The notes beneath the pieces were generated by a model. The model worked only from the letters and a program-made list of their open reading frames with translations. It had not been told where the DNA came from and did not search any database. This document shows, in pieces, positions 16,879 through 27,254 of a DNA stretch of 64,000 nt (position 1 is its first letter; every line of letters starts with the position of its first letter). The stretch lies in NCBI RefSeq assembly GCF_965233615.1, contig NZ_OZ247495.1; one strand, given 5' to 3'. The stretch is from Pelagibius sp028280305 (GTDB taxonomy: Bacteria; Pseudomonadota; Alphaproteobacteria; Kiloniellales; Kiloniellaceae). The translations under genes were made by a program, and so were the position numbers.

Positions 16879-16964
16879 GGCGGCTCCAGACTCTTTTTGC
16901 TTCAATCGGCCCTGTCGCCATATTCCGCACTGGCATGATGCAGCGCGGGGTATATGATCGCGCC

Positions 16965-17705
16965 ATGACGCAAGATCGGCAAAGAGTGGTCCTGACCGGC
17001 GCCAGCCGCGGGATCGGGCATGCGACGGTGAAACGTTTCAGCGACGAGGGCTGGGAGGTGATCACCTGTTCGCGCGAAGACGTGCCGGAACACTGTCTCC
17101 GCGATCCGAACTGGACCCATCACATTACCGCGGACCTGGCCAATCAGGCAGCGGTGGACAGTTTTCTGGAAGAGGCCTTGGCATTGATCGGCGATGGACC
17201 GGTCCATGCTTTGGTCAACAATGCGGCCGTTTCGCCGAAAACCGAATTCAAGGAACGCCTCGGCTGTCTGAACGGGGACCTCGACCATTGGCGCGAGGTC
17301 TTCGAGTTGAACCTCTTCGCCCCTCTGGCGCTCGGCCGCGGTTTTGCCACGCCGCTGCGCAAGGGCGCCGGCGCTATCGTCAACATCACCTCGATCGCCG
17401 GTCACGGGGTGCACCCCTTTGCCGGTTCGGCCTATTCCACTTCAAAAGCGGCCCTGTCGGCGCTGACCCGCGAAATGGCCGTTGAGTTTGCGGAACTGGA
17501 TATCCGGGTCAATGCGGTGGCGCCCGGGGAGATCGAAACCGCCATGATCGGCGAGGAATACGAAGCGCTGATCCCCCGCATTCCCCTGCACCGCATGGGC
17601 CGGCCGGAGGAGGTGGCGGCGACGGTCTTCCGACTCTGTACTGAGGATTTCGGCTATGTCACCGGCACCGAGATCTTCGTCACCGGCGGCCAGCACCTTT
17701 ACTGA
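16965..17705 (+). CDS. SDR family oxidoreductase
   Basis: NAD(P)-dependent short-chain dehydrogenase of 246 residues. The Rossmann nucleotide site is TGASRGIGHATVK near residue 11, NNAA occurs near 83, and the catalytic Ser-Tyr-Lys appears as ITSIAGHG...YSTSKAALSALTREM. The C-terminus GTEIFVTGGQ is the usual end of classical SDRs. An unusual stretch FKERLGCLNGDLDHWREVFE lies before the substrate loop. The ATG at 16965 was preferred over 16935 because the Rossmann strand then starts close to the N-terminus. The substrate is unknown; FabG-like acyl substrates or sugars are possible. Confidence 0.85.
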   Translation: MTQDRQRVVLTGASRGIGHATVKRFSDEGWEVITCSREDVPEHCLRDPNWTHHITADLANQAAVDSFLEEALALIGDGPVHALVNNAAVSPKTEFKERLGCLNGDLDHWREVFELNLFAPLALGRGFATPLRKGAGAIVNITSIAGHGVHPFAGSAYSTSKAALSALTREMAVEFAELDIRVNAVAPGEIETAMIGEEYEALIPRIPLHRMGRPEEVAATVFRLCTEDFGYVTGTEIFVTGGQHLY

Positions 17706-17726
17706 GCCGGCAGCGCAAGCGTCGCT

Positions 17727-17762
17727 CCTGGTGAGTTTGTTCTACCTGGTGAGTCTGTTTTA
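17727..17762. repeat. 18-bp tandem duplication at a gene end
   Basis: Two adjacent 18-bp copies, CCTGGTGAGTTTGTTCTA and CCTGGTGAGTCTGTTTTA, differ at two positions. The second supplies the stop codon (TAA on the minus strand) of the PadR-like gene, and both lie between the convergent SDR and regulator genes. Probably a small slippage duplication. Confidence 0.6.
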
Positions 17763-18302
17763 GGCGAGGCGCCGGTGCAGGCCCGCGAGCCAGTCGAGGC
17801 GGGCCCGTGTCTGGGCGACTTCAAGGTCAAGCCAGTCGCGCAGGTGGCCGCCTTCTGTGGCGTGATGTTCGCGCAGATCGTTGAGCCGCGCCAGTTCCCG
17901 CTCGCAGATGTCGTGCAACAACTCGGCCTGGATCTTCTGGTCCTCGACCGGCATCAGATGCAGGAAGCGCATCTTCAGCGCGATGATCAACTTGTTGAGG
18001 TCGCTGACCTGCGGGCGCACATTGGCGGCCAGAAGGCGCAGCATTTCGCTGCGGCCCTGATCCGTGACGGTCAGGGTGGCTTCTTCGCCTTCCGCACCGG
18101 CATCGACCGTGTCGACGAGACCCTCCACCTTCAAAACTTCCAGCGGGGCCCCGACCAGATCGAGTGACGGGCCGACAATGCGGCCGGTGAAATGACGCAC
18201 CTCGCGCGCCAAAGCGGCATAGGAGAGCGGGGCGCTGGCCAGCATGCCAAGGGCCAGCAGTCGGATCGCTTCACTGGGGATCAGCGTATTGTCGCGGTAC
18301 AT
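17760..18302 (-). CDS. PadR-like transcriptional regulator
   Basis: A 180-residue probable DNA-binding regulator. The N-terminal ~85 residues fit a winged helix (IRLLALGMLASAPLSYAALAREVRHF, then a wing with EEATLTVTDQGRSEMLRLL). The C-terminal half is long amphipathic helices (DLNKLIIALKMRFLHLMP, ERELARLNDLREHHA, LARARLDWLAGL type) like the dimerisation arm of PadR proteins. Start ATG 18302 was chosen; a frame extends ten codons further to 18332. A Fur-like dyad lies about 110 bp upstream, hinting at iron control. The target genes are unknown; the nearest candidate is the binding-protein gene behind it. Confidence 0.65.
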   Translation of the reverse strand: MYRDNTLIPSEAIRLLALGMLASAPLSYAALAREVRHFTGRIVGPSLDLVGAPLEVLKVEGLVDTVDAGAEGEEATLTVTDQGRSEMLRLLAANVRPQVSDLNKLIIALKMRFLHLMPVEDQKIQAELLHDICERELARLNDLREHHATEGGHLRDWLDLEVAQTRARLDWLAGLHRRLA

Positions 18303-18409
18303 GATGCCTCTGCTCGCTTGGTTCGCCGCCAAGCGGAACCATCAGGATGCCGGGGGTCTAACTCAACACGACCTCAATATAGACCTGCATACCGGGACTG
18401 TCCATCTAT

Positions 18410-18430
18410 TTGAGAACGATTCGCAATTAA
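18410..18430. promoter_or_regulatory. Fur-like operator candidate
   Basis: Read on the minus strand the core is TGCGAATCGTTCTCA, a 7-1-7 inverted repeat of form TGMGAAY-N-RTTCKCA inside an AT-rich segment. It resembles the 7-1-7 Fur box TGATAAT-N-ATTATCA at 10 of 14 arm positions. It lies in the promoter region of the PadR-like gene, about 110 bp before its start. Alphaproteobacterial Fur or Mur, or an unrelated dimeric regulator, could bind. Confidence 0.4.
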
Positions 18431-18445
18431 GAGTCTTCTTTAGAC

Positions 18446-19573
18446 CTATCTTGTCACCCACAGGTTAAATTTTTCCACCAGTTCTTCGCCGTTCTGGCTC
18501 CAGAAGGCGGCACTGCTGCGCAGTGATACGGCGAAGTTCTCCTCCGATGTTGGCAGCAGCGGTCCCATCTCAACGTCCTCAGCCAACGCATAGGGGCCGG
18601 CCAGAGCGTTGGCGGATCGCCGTGCGGGGCCGTAGGGCATCGCCTTGGTGAAACTCGCAAGGGGTACGGTACCGGTGGCGAAGCGGACGAACTCAATCGC
18701 CTGCTCCTTGTTTTGCGCGCCCTTAGGGACCGCCCAGAGATCCACGTCCCAGACCTGATGGTCCCAGATGAGGCTGTAGGGCTTCTTCTCCACGGCGACG
18801 TCGTTGAAGATGCGGCTGCTGTAGGTGGAGGTCATGATGACCGCTTCCCGGTCGAGCAATTTGCCCGGTTCGTCGCCACTTTCCCACCAGACGATCTGGT
18901 CTTTGATGGTGTCCAGTTTGGCGAAAGCGCGCGCGACGCCGGCATTGCTGGCCAGCACCTCGTAGACCTCGTCCGCCGGAACGCCGTCGGCGATCAGGGC
19001 CCATTCCAGATTGACCTTCGGGGTTTTGCGCAGGCCCCTGCGGCCGGGAAAGTCTGCAAGGTTGAAGAGGTCGGCCAGTTTATCCGGCTGGTTTTCGCCG
19101 GCCCGGTCACTGTCGACGGCGAGAACCGTCGACCAGACGGTGGAGCCCACCGCGCAGGCCTGCAGGGTGCCGGGCAGGAAGTCCTCGACCGCAGAGGTGC
19201 CGTCAGGCGCCGGCGGCAGCAACAGGGGCAGTCTCTCCAAAAGCCCCTCTTCGCAGGCGGCTTCCGCATCGCCGGGCGTGATATCCACGACATCCCAGTA
19301 AACATCGCCGCCCTGGACCTGGGCACGGATCTCACGCAGACCGCCGCGATAGTCTTCGCTGATGACCTCCAGGCCGCTCATCTTTGTGAAGGGCTCCAGG
19401 AAAGCCTCTTGCTGGCTGCGCGCATAGATGCCGCCCCAGGAGACGACGACCAGGCTTTCGCCGGTTACGGTCTCCTGCGCTGCCGCCGAACCGCCGGCGC
19501 CCGACAAAACGCCGCCAAGGACGGCGGCGAGCGATGCCTGTCTCAGTGTTGCTGCTATCGCACTTTCGCGCAT
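18446..19573 (-). CDS. ABC substrate-binding protein, polyamine (PotD/PotF) type
   Basis: Periplasmic binding protein of 375 residues. The signal peptide covers about 1-31, with alanine-rich cleavage near GGSAAAQE. The mature protein starts with the cluster-D pattern LVVVSWGGIYARSQQEAFLEPFTKMSG and contains DVVDITPGDAEAACEEGLLE and WWESGDEPGKLLDREAVIMT, typical of PotD/PotF-like spermidine/putrescine binders. No permease or ATPase gene lies beside it, so it is an orphan here. The 236-bp upstream gap up to hemA contains a TCACAGC/GCTGTGA hairpin at 19682-19702. Ligand is inferred only at family level. Confidence 0.82.
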   Translation of the reverse strand: MRESAIAATLRQASLAAVLGGVLSGAGGSAAAQETVTGESLVVVSWGGIYARSQQEAFLEPFTKMSGLEVISEDYRGGLREIRAQVQGGDVYWDVVDITPGDAEAACEEGLLERLPLLLPPAPDGTSAVEDFLPGTLQACAVGSTVWSTVLAVDSDRAGENQPDKLADLFNLADFPGRRGLRKTPKVNLEWALIADGVPADEVYEVLASNAGVARAFAKLDTIKDQIVWWESGDEPGKLLDREAVIMTSTYSSRIFNDVAVEKKPYSLIWDHQVWDVDLWAVPKGAQNKEQAIEFVRFATGTVPLASFTKAMPYGPARRSANALAGPYALAEDVEMGPLLPTSEENFAVSLRSSAAFWSQNGEELVEKFNLWVTR

Positions 19574-19681
19574 GGCGATCCCCGATGTCGTCGTTTCCTT
19601 GGCATGATGACTGAGCCGACGGCCAGAGGCCAGCCAGGCACGACTAGCTAAGCCCCGCGGTCCGCGTTTTGCCCCTTCGAA

Positions 19682-19702
19682 TCACAGCTTTACCCGCTGT
19701 GA
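19682..19702. other. Short perfect hairpin between hemA and the binding-protein gene
   Basis: TCACAGC and GCTGTGA are exact complements around a 7-base loop. There is no T tract on either side, so it is not a clear terminator. It may be an operator in the 236-bp gap that serves the binding-protein gene. Confidence 0.35.
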
Positions 19703-19809
19703 CGGCTTGGGCAATCCCCGAGAAGGTGTCTTATTTGTGCCCTGATGGCCTGCGACGCTTGCAGAGGTCCGTTTTGGCGGATCAACCGCCGCGATAACGG
19801 CGCTCGGCT

Positions 19810-21021
19810 TCAGGCCGCGCGCCGCAGGTCCATGGCTTGCCAGATCTCGCTGAGGGCGTTCACCAGATGGTCCATGTCGCCGTCACTGTGCAGCGGGCAG
19901 GGGGTGAGGCGCAGACGCTCGGTCCCCCGGGGTACCGTGGGATAATTGATCGGCTGCACATAGATGCCGTATTGACTCATCAAGCGGTCGGTGACCGCCC
20001 GGCAGGCCACCGGATCACCAACCAAAATCGGCACGATATGGCTTTCCGACGGCATCACGGGTATGCCGGCAGCCTCTAGGCGCTGCTTCAAGGTGGCCGC
20101 GCGTTCCTGATGGGCCGCACGCTCCGCCTGGCTGCGGCGCAGGTAGGCGACGCTGGCGCGGGCGCCCGCGGCGATTGCCGGGGGCAGGGAGGTGGTGAAG
20201 ATGAAGCCAGAAGCAAAGCTGCGCACGAAATCGGTCAGGTTGGCGGAGGCGGTGATGTAACCGCCCATGACGCCGAAGGCCTTGCCGAGGGTGCCTTCGA
20301 TGACCGTCACCCGGTCGGCCACCCCGTCGCGCTGTGAGATACCGCCGCCTTCGGCGCCATAGAGGCCGACGGCGTGGACTTCGTCCAGATAGGTCATGGC
20401 GCCATGGCGCTCGGCGACGTCACAGATCTCGGCGATCGGTGCGATGTCGCCGTCCATGGAATAGACCGATTCAAAGGCGACCAGCTTGGCGCCTTCGGGG
20501 CCGGCTTCCGTGAGCTTGCGGTCGAGGTCTTCCGGGTCGTTGTGGCGGAAAATCGCTTTCTTTGCCCGGCTCTGGCGGATGCCCTCGATCATCGAGGCGT
20601 GGTTCATGGAATCGGAGAAGACCGTGCAGTCCGGCAGGCGGCTTGCCAGGGTGCCCAGCGCCGCCCAGTTGGAAACATAGCCGGAGGTGAAGAGCAGCGC
20701 TGATTCCTTGCCATGGAGGGCCGCCAGTTCTTCTTCCAGAAGCACATGGTAATGGTTGGTGCCGGAAATGTTGCGGGTGCCACCGGCGCCGGCGCCGCAG
20801 CGCTCGATCGCTTCGTGCATCGCCCCCGTAACCACCGGGTGTTGCCCCATGCCGAGATAATCGTTGGAGCACCAGACCGTGACTGCCTCGACCCCGTTGG
20901 GGCCGTGATAGGTGGCTTGGGGGAAATTGCCCATCTTGCGCTCAAGATCGGCGAAAATCCGGTAACGGCCCTCGGCTTTCAGCCCGGCCATCTCTTCAGC
21001 AAAAAAACGCTCGAAGTCCAT
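19810..21021 (-). CDS. hemA: 5-aminolevulinate synthase (C4 pathway)
   Basis: PLP enzyme that condenses succinyl-CoA and glycine to 5-aminolevulinate, the first haem precursor; this route marks alphaproteobacteria. The 403-residue product has the alpha-oxoamine synthase fold. Visible motifs are WCSNDYLGMGQHPVV, GAGAGGTRNISGTNHYH, ESVYSMDGDIAPI, YLDEVHAVGLYG and the PLP lysine K247 in EGTLGKAFGVMGGYI. Start MDFERFFAEEM at 21021 matches family members; a frame six codons longer is open. A perfect FNR-type box is centred about 88 bp upstream, as known for hemA in Rhodobacter relatives, so induction at low oxygen is likely. Confidence 0.95.
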   Translation of the reverse strand: MDFERFFAEEMAGLKAEGRYRIFADLERKMGNFPQATYHGPNGVEAVTVWCSNDYLGMGQHPVVTGAMHEAIERCGAGAGGTRNISGTNHYHVLLEEELAALHGKESALLFTSGYVSNWAALGTLASRLPDCTVFSDSMNHASMIEGIRQSRAKKAIFRHNDPEDLDRKLTEAGPEGAKLVAFESVYSMDGDIAPIAEICDVAERHGAMTYLDEVHAVGLYGAEGGGISQRDGVADRVTVIEGTLGKAFGVMGGYITASANLTDFVRSFASGFIFTTSLPPAIAAGARASVAYLRRSQAERAAHQERAATLKQRLEAAGIPVMPSESHIVPILVGDPVACRAVTDRLMSQYGIYVQPINYPTVPRGTERLRLTPCPLHSDGDMDHLVNALSEIWQAMDLRRAA

Positions 21022-21102
21022 GCGCTTGATATCTCTCAATCCGTTTCGCGGCGTCTCATGCCCCGCTTGCCGGCCATTTTAGTCGTTCAGACGGAGTGGT
21101 CC

Positions 21103-21116
21103 TTGATGTTCATCAA
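21103..21116. promoter_or_regulatory. FNR-type operator upstream of hemA
   Basis: TTGATGTTCATCAA, an exact match to the FNR/FnrL consensus TTGAT-N4-ATCAA, 82 bp before the hemA start and in its only upstream region. The site is palindromic in all ten consensus bases. Confidence 0.75.
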
Positions 21117-21313
21117 GTGGCTCCGCAGTGTTTTTGGCCCAATTTGTCCACAACTTTAACAAGCCCGACAGAACTGGTCATAATTCATTCTATCGGACTT
21201 AACAAAGTTTTGTGAACAACGCGTCAATAGGCCGCATAACCTGGGGTTTTTTGTCTTTCGGCGCCAATGCACCTGTTCAGCTATCGGGGTTCACGGGCAA
21301 CAAAAAACCATCC

Positions 21314-22705
21314 TCAGGCCACCGCGGCCAGGCCCTGCTCGGCGACCCAGGCTTCTGTTTCGGCCAGGGCGGCGGCAAAGCCTTCCAGCAACTGGTCGAT
21401 TTCCGCTTCGGTGATGATCATCGGGGGGCAGACCGCGATCGAATCCCCCAGATTGCGGAAAATCACCCCATGGGCCTGGGCGCGGGCCGTGAAATAGGCG
21501 CCGACCTTGCCGATGGGGTCGAAGGGCGTCTTGCCGGCCTTGTCGGCCACCAGCTCGGCGGCGGCGATCAGCCCGATGCCCCGGATTTCGCCGATGATGG
21601 GGCTGTCCTGGAAGCGCCGCAGACCCTCCTGCAGTTGCGGGGCGACAGTCTGGACATGGGAAACGATCTCCCGCTCCTCATAGATTTTCAGGGTTTCCAG
21701 GGCGACCGCGGCGGCCACCGGATGGGCGCCGTAGGTATAGCCGTGGCCGAAGGAGCCGAGCTTGTCGGAGCTGTCGGCGACGGCCTGATAGATCGGGTCG
21801 GAGACCATGACGGCGGAGATCGGCGCATAGGCGCTGCTGAGCTGCTTGGCCAGGGTCATCATATCGGGCTTGAGGCCGAAGGTCTCGCTGCCGAACATCT
21901 GTCCGGTGCGCCCGAAGCCGCAGATCACCTCGTCGGCGATCAAGAGGACATCGTATTTCTTCAGCACAGCCTGAATCTTGGCCCAATAGCTTTCCGGCGG
22001 CACGATAACCCCGCCGGCGCCCTGCAGCGGTTCGCCGATGAAGGCGGCCACGGTGTCAGGGCCTTCGCTCAGGATCAGATCCTCCAGTTCCTGCGCCAAG
22101 CGGTCGGTGAAGGCCTCCTCGCTCTCGCCTTCCTTGGCGAAGCGATAGTGGTGCGGCGCGCCCGTGTGGATGATGTTGGCGATCGGCAGGTCGAAACCGG
22201 TCTGCACATAGGGCATGGCGGTCAGGCTGGCGGCCGCGATGGTCACCCCGTGATAGCCCTTTACCCGGCTGATGATCTTCTTCTTTTCCGTGCGGCCCAG
22301 GGCGTTGTTGTAGTACCAGACGATCTTGATGGCGGTGTCGTTGGCCTCGGAGCCGGAGTTGGCGAAGAAGACCTTGGTCAACTGCGGTGGCGTCATCTCG
22401 ACCAGCTTTTCGGCGAGGTCGACCACCGGGCTCGCGGTTTTCTGTGCAAAGGAATGGTAATAGGGCAGGCGGGCCATCTGGTCGGTCGCCGCCTTTACCA
22501 GGCGCTCTTCGCTGAACCCCAGGCCGGTGCACCAGAGGCCTGCCATGGCCTCCAGGTAGCGGTTGCCCTGGTCATCGACGACATAGACCCCGTCGCCGCG
22601 TTCCATGATCATCGAGCCTTCGTGCTCGTTCTTGCGGGCGTTGGTGTAGGGGTGCAGGTGGTATTCGATGTCGCGGTTTGCCGCCGAGTTCGAGCGCGCA
22701 GTCAT
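21314..22705 (-). CDS. Class III omega-aminotransferase
   Basis: PLP-dependent aminotransferase of 463 residues, similar to the pyruvate-using group (putrescine-, beta-alanine- or taurine-pyruvate aminotransferases). Key sites are GLWCTGLGF near 56-64, SGSEANDTAIKI at 117-128, KGYHGVTIAAASL, the PLP-contacting D258 in LLIADEVICGFGRTG and Schiff-base K287 in TLAKQLSSAYAP. An open frame reaches 22918, but ATG 22705 has a GGGAGA site eight bases upstream and gives the family N-terminus. The donor is not predictable. A polyamine-type binding protein three genes downstream makes putrescine possible but unproven. PLP supply by pdxH is a general link. Confidence 0.88.
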   Translation of the reverse strand: MTARSNSAANRDIEYHLHPYTNARKNEHEGSMIMERGDGVYVVDDQGNRYLEAMAGLWCTGLGFSEERLVKAATDQMARLPYYHSFAQKTASPVVDLAEKLVEMTPPQLTKVFFANSGSEANDTAIKIVWYYNNALGRTEKKKIISRVKGYHGVTIAAASLTAMPYVQTGFDLPIANIIHTGAPHHYRFAKEGESEEAFTDRLAQELEDLILSEGPDTVAAFIGEPLQGAGGVIVPPESYWAKIQAVLKKYDVLLIADEVICGFGRTGQMFGSETFGLKPDMMTLAKQLSSAYAPISAVMVSDPIYQAVADSSDKLGSFGHGYTYGAHPVAAAVALETLKIYEEREIVSHVQTVAPQLQEGLRRFQDSPIIGEIRGIGLIAAAELVADKAGKTPFDPIGKVGAYFTARAQAHGVIFRNLGDSIAVCPPMIITEAEIDQLLEGFAAALAETEAWVAEQGLAAVA

Positions 22706-22860
22706 TTTTGTCTCCCGATCTTTTGAGCTGTGCCCCGCTTCCGGCGGCAGTTGACGGCAGCCTACCCTTCGCGGGCAGGTGCGGCCAAGTCTTGTCGGCG
22801 CATAGCGGGCCGGGGCCCGGCGCATGGCCACGGCATTCCGATGGAACGCGCTGCCGGGCG

Positions 22861-24708
<1,848 letters not shown>

Positions 24709-24878
24709 CTGCGGGGCGGTTCTCCTGGTCCGTTCCGGTTTTCGGTTTCGCGCGCGGGCCACTCAGGCCAATCAGGCCACAAGGGGGACATTCGGCGTGC
24801 TGCGACTTCCAAACTTAATCTGAAACGCAGCAGCGCAAAGGCAATCTCTTCCGGGATTGCCACATCAGAGGTGGCGCG

Positions 24879-25742
24879 ATGGAGGGGATCATAGCAGCTT
24901 CTTTGCTCGGCACCTTTGCTAAAACCGAAGCCCTGCCAATCAGGTCTTTGAGCAGGGCCCTGGCGTTCTCCTGCCTGCTCCTGACAGTTCCGGCAGGCTG
25001 TACGCCGCCGTCCGGGCCGCCCGATCCGGTAGAAGAGGGGCTGTTGCAGGATTTCCGCGCTGTTGCCTACCGGACCGAGCGCCCGGTCCTGGGCAATGAC
25101 GGACAGCCGCGTCCGCGCCGGGATCATCTGGCGAAGTGGACCTTGCCGGTCCGGGCTGCCCTGATTGCCGGCGACACGGCGGACACCGCCGCGCCACTGC
25201 CGCCGGCCTTTCGGCAAATGGCGGCGGGTCACCTTGCCGAACTTGCGGGGCTCACCGGCCTGGATATCGCTGCCGCGCCGGTTGAGGCGGCCAACCTGCT
25301 GATCTTTCTGGCCGATGATCCCTTCGCCGCGGCCCGCCGCCATCATGGCCTCTTCGGCCACAAGATTGCCGACCGGCGCCGCTACGAGGCCTTACTGGCC
25401 CGGATGGAAGACTCTGCAACCTGCTTCGGTTTCGTCTGGGGCGGCTGGCCCAGCGGGCGCAGCATCGACTTCGCCGTCGCCTTTATCCGCAGCGACCGTG
25501 GGGAGCGCACCGTCCGAGGCTGCCTGGTGCAGGAGGTGACCCAGGTCTTCGGCCTGATGAACGATCTGGCGCCGACGGCGGACTCGGTCTTCAGCGATTC
25601 AGGTCGGCAGGTCGACCTGACCGCGCGCGACCGCTTGTTGATTCGGATGCTCTACGATGACGGCCTGAAGCCGGGTATGCCTTGGGCCGAGGCCGAACCC
25701 CTGGCGCGGGCGGTGCTGCGCGGTATTCGCAGCGACGGATAG
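24879..25742 (+). CDS. DUF2927 family lipoprotein
   Basis: Predicted envelope lipoprotein of 287 residues in an alphaproteobacterial family of unknown function (DUF2927). A hydrophobic signal ends in LLLTVPAGC, with Cys41 as lipid site. The leader from ATG 24879 is long, and the TTG at 24947 would give a more typical signal, so the start is uncertain. The body contains LTGLDIAAAPVEAANLLIFL, ATCFGFVWGGWPSGRSIDFA and GCLVQEVTQVFGLMNDL; the last is an HEXXH-like place with no histidines, as in other members. It is divergent from the ABC exporter. Confidence 0.78.
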   Translation: MEGIIAASLLGTFAKTEALPIRSLSRALAFSCLLLTVPAGCTPPSGPPDPVEEGLLQDFRAVAYRTERPVLGNDGQPRPRRDHLAKWTLPVRAALIAGDTADTAAPLPPAFRQMAAGHLAELAGLTGLDIAAAPVEAANLLIFLADDPFAAARRHHGLFGHKIADRRRYEALLARMEDSATCFGFVWGGWPSGRSIDFAVAFIRSDRGERTVRGCLVQEVTQVFGLMNDLAPTADSVFSDSGRQVDLTARDRLLIRMLYDDGLKPGMPWAEAEPLARAVLRGIRSDG

Positions 25743-25831
25743 TTCTCAGGCGCTCAATTGCCAGCAGGCGGACAAGTCCCTAGCATGCGCTGACTGTGCA
25801 GGGTCCGGTAGCAAGGGGGGAGGGCGCGACG

Positions 25832-27067
25832 ATGGCTCAGATAGTTTTCCAAGACTGCAGGCTGTTCGACGGGCTCGGTTCCGAGTTATTGGAAGGTCGC
25901 CATGTCCTGGTCGAGGGCGAGCGCATCAAAGAGGTGTCCGACCGCCCGATCACCGCTGATGGCGCGGAGGTTATCGATCTGGGCGGGCGCACCCTGATGC
26001 CCGGTTTGATCGACGCCCACTTCCACGCCATGGCGGCAGATCCGGATTTCGCCAAGATGGAAGTCATGCCGCGTTCCCTGCTGGCCCAGCACGCCCGCCA
26101 TCTGCTGGAGGCGGCGCTGCTGCGCGGTTTCACCACGGTGCGTGACGCCGGCGGCGCCGACTACGGCCTGGCCATGGCGATCAAGGCAGGGCTCATCCAG
26201 GGCCCAAGGCTTTTCTACTCCGGGCGGGCCCTGACTCAGACCGGCGGCCATGCTGACTTTCGCGCGCTGGAGGATCACAGCGCCTTTTGCTTCTGCGGAC
26301 AGGGCAGTCATATCTTCGGCGTCATCGCCGACGGTGTGCCGGCCGTTCAGCAGGCAGCCCGCGAAGAACTGCGCAAGGGTGCAACCCAGATCAAGATCAT
26401 GGCCTCCGGCGGCGTGGCCTCGCCGAGCGATCCGATCTGGAACCTGCAGTATTCAGAGGATGAGATCCGCGCCATCGTCTGGGAGGCTGCTTCCTGGCGC
26501 ACTTATGTGATGGCGCATGCCTATACACCGGAAGCGATTTCCCGCTGTGTGCAATACGGCGTGCGGTCCATTGAGCACGCCAATCTGATCGACGAGCCGA
26601 CGGCGGCGCTTTGCGCGGCGGAGGGCGCCTTCGTGGTGCCGACCCTGGTGACCTATGACGCGCTGCACCGTTTCGGGCCCGACCTTGGGCTGCCTGCGGT
26701 CAGCCAGGAGAAGCTGAAAGCGGTACGGGCCGCGGGCCTGACGTCGCTGGAGATCTTGAAGGCGGCCGGCGTGACCGTGGGCTTCGGTACAGACCTTCTG
26801 GGCGATATGCAGGCCCACCAATCGGGCGAGTTCCTGATTCGCGCCGAGGTGCTGTCAGCCGCTGAAATCCTGCGCTCGGCGACCTCGGTAAATGCCGCCC
26901 TGCTGAACGCCGAGGGCGAACTCGGCGTGGTGGCGGAAGGCGCCCTGGCGGACCTTATCGTCGTCGACGGCGATCCTCTGGCAGACCTGTCGGTGTTGCA
27001 GGATCAGGGCAAGCATATTCCGATGATCATGAAAGCCGGCGCCTTCGTGAAGCGAAAGGCGTCGTAA
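25832..27067 (+). CDS. Amidohydrolase family metalloenzyme
   Basis: Metal-dependent hydrolase of the imidazolonepropionase/prolidase-like branch (411 residues). The N-terminal beta-domain is followed by the metal motif GLIDAHFHAMA (HxH), carboxylated-lysine region GATQIKIMASGG, His in VMAHAYTPEAI, IEHANLID, and the Asp in VGFGTDLLGDMQ. The C-terminal strand LADLIVVDGDPLADL is typical. Members cleave N-acyl or proline dipeptides. ATG 25832 follows a GGGGGGAGG ribosome site; the frame starts twelve codons earlier. It lies directly upstream of a dipeptide ABC operon and an M20 amidase on the same strand, suggesting uptake and cleavage of peptides or N-acyl amino acids. Confidence 0.85.
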   Translation: MAQIVFQDCRLFDGLGSELLEGRHVLVEGERIKEVSDRPITADGAEVIDLGGRTLMPGLIDAHFHAMAADPDFAKMEVMPRSLLAQHARHLLEAALLRGFTTVRDAGGADYGLAMAIKAGLIQGPRLFYSGRALTQTGGHADFRALEDHSAFCFCGQGSHIFGVIADGVPAVQQAAREELRKGATQIKIMASGGVASPSDPIWNLQYSEDEIRAIVWEAASWRTYVMAHAYTPEAISRCVQYGVRSIEHANLIDEPTAALCAAEGAFVVPTLVTYDALHRFGPDLGLPAVSQEKLKAVRAAGLTSLEILKAAGVTVGFGTDLLGDMQAHQSGEFLIRAEVLSAAEILRSATSVNAALLNAEGELGVVAEGALADLIVVDGDPLADLSVLQDQGKHIPMIMKAGAFVKRKAS

Positions 27068-27254
27068 GACCCGTTTCCGCCAGCAGTTGGGGCTGCTCGG
27101 CGGGGCGGCAAGCGGCTTGTGAATCCGGAGCGCATCGGGCTAGGCTGTGACCCACAGAAAAAACAAAACCCCTAAGTTTCTCCGGTTTGACCCTTTGGCA
27201 ACCGGAATCTCTGAGGGATGTGGGTGAACAGGGATGACTGCGAGGGAGACAGCA

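Noticed and set aside
19682..19702. CRP binding site
   Set aside because: The half sites are in the order TCACA then TGTGA, the reverse of a CRP operator, so it is only a hairpin.
21212..22726. A 504-codon open frame on the plus strand
   Set aside because: It lies antisense to the class III aminotransferase, whose motifs and ribosome site are clear. The translation is rich in His, Gly and Asp in the way typical of antisense frames in GC-rich DNA.
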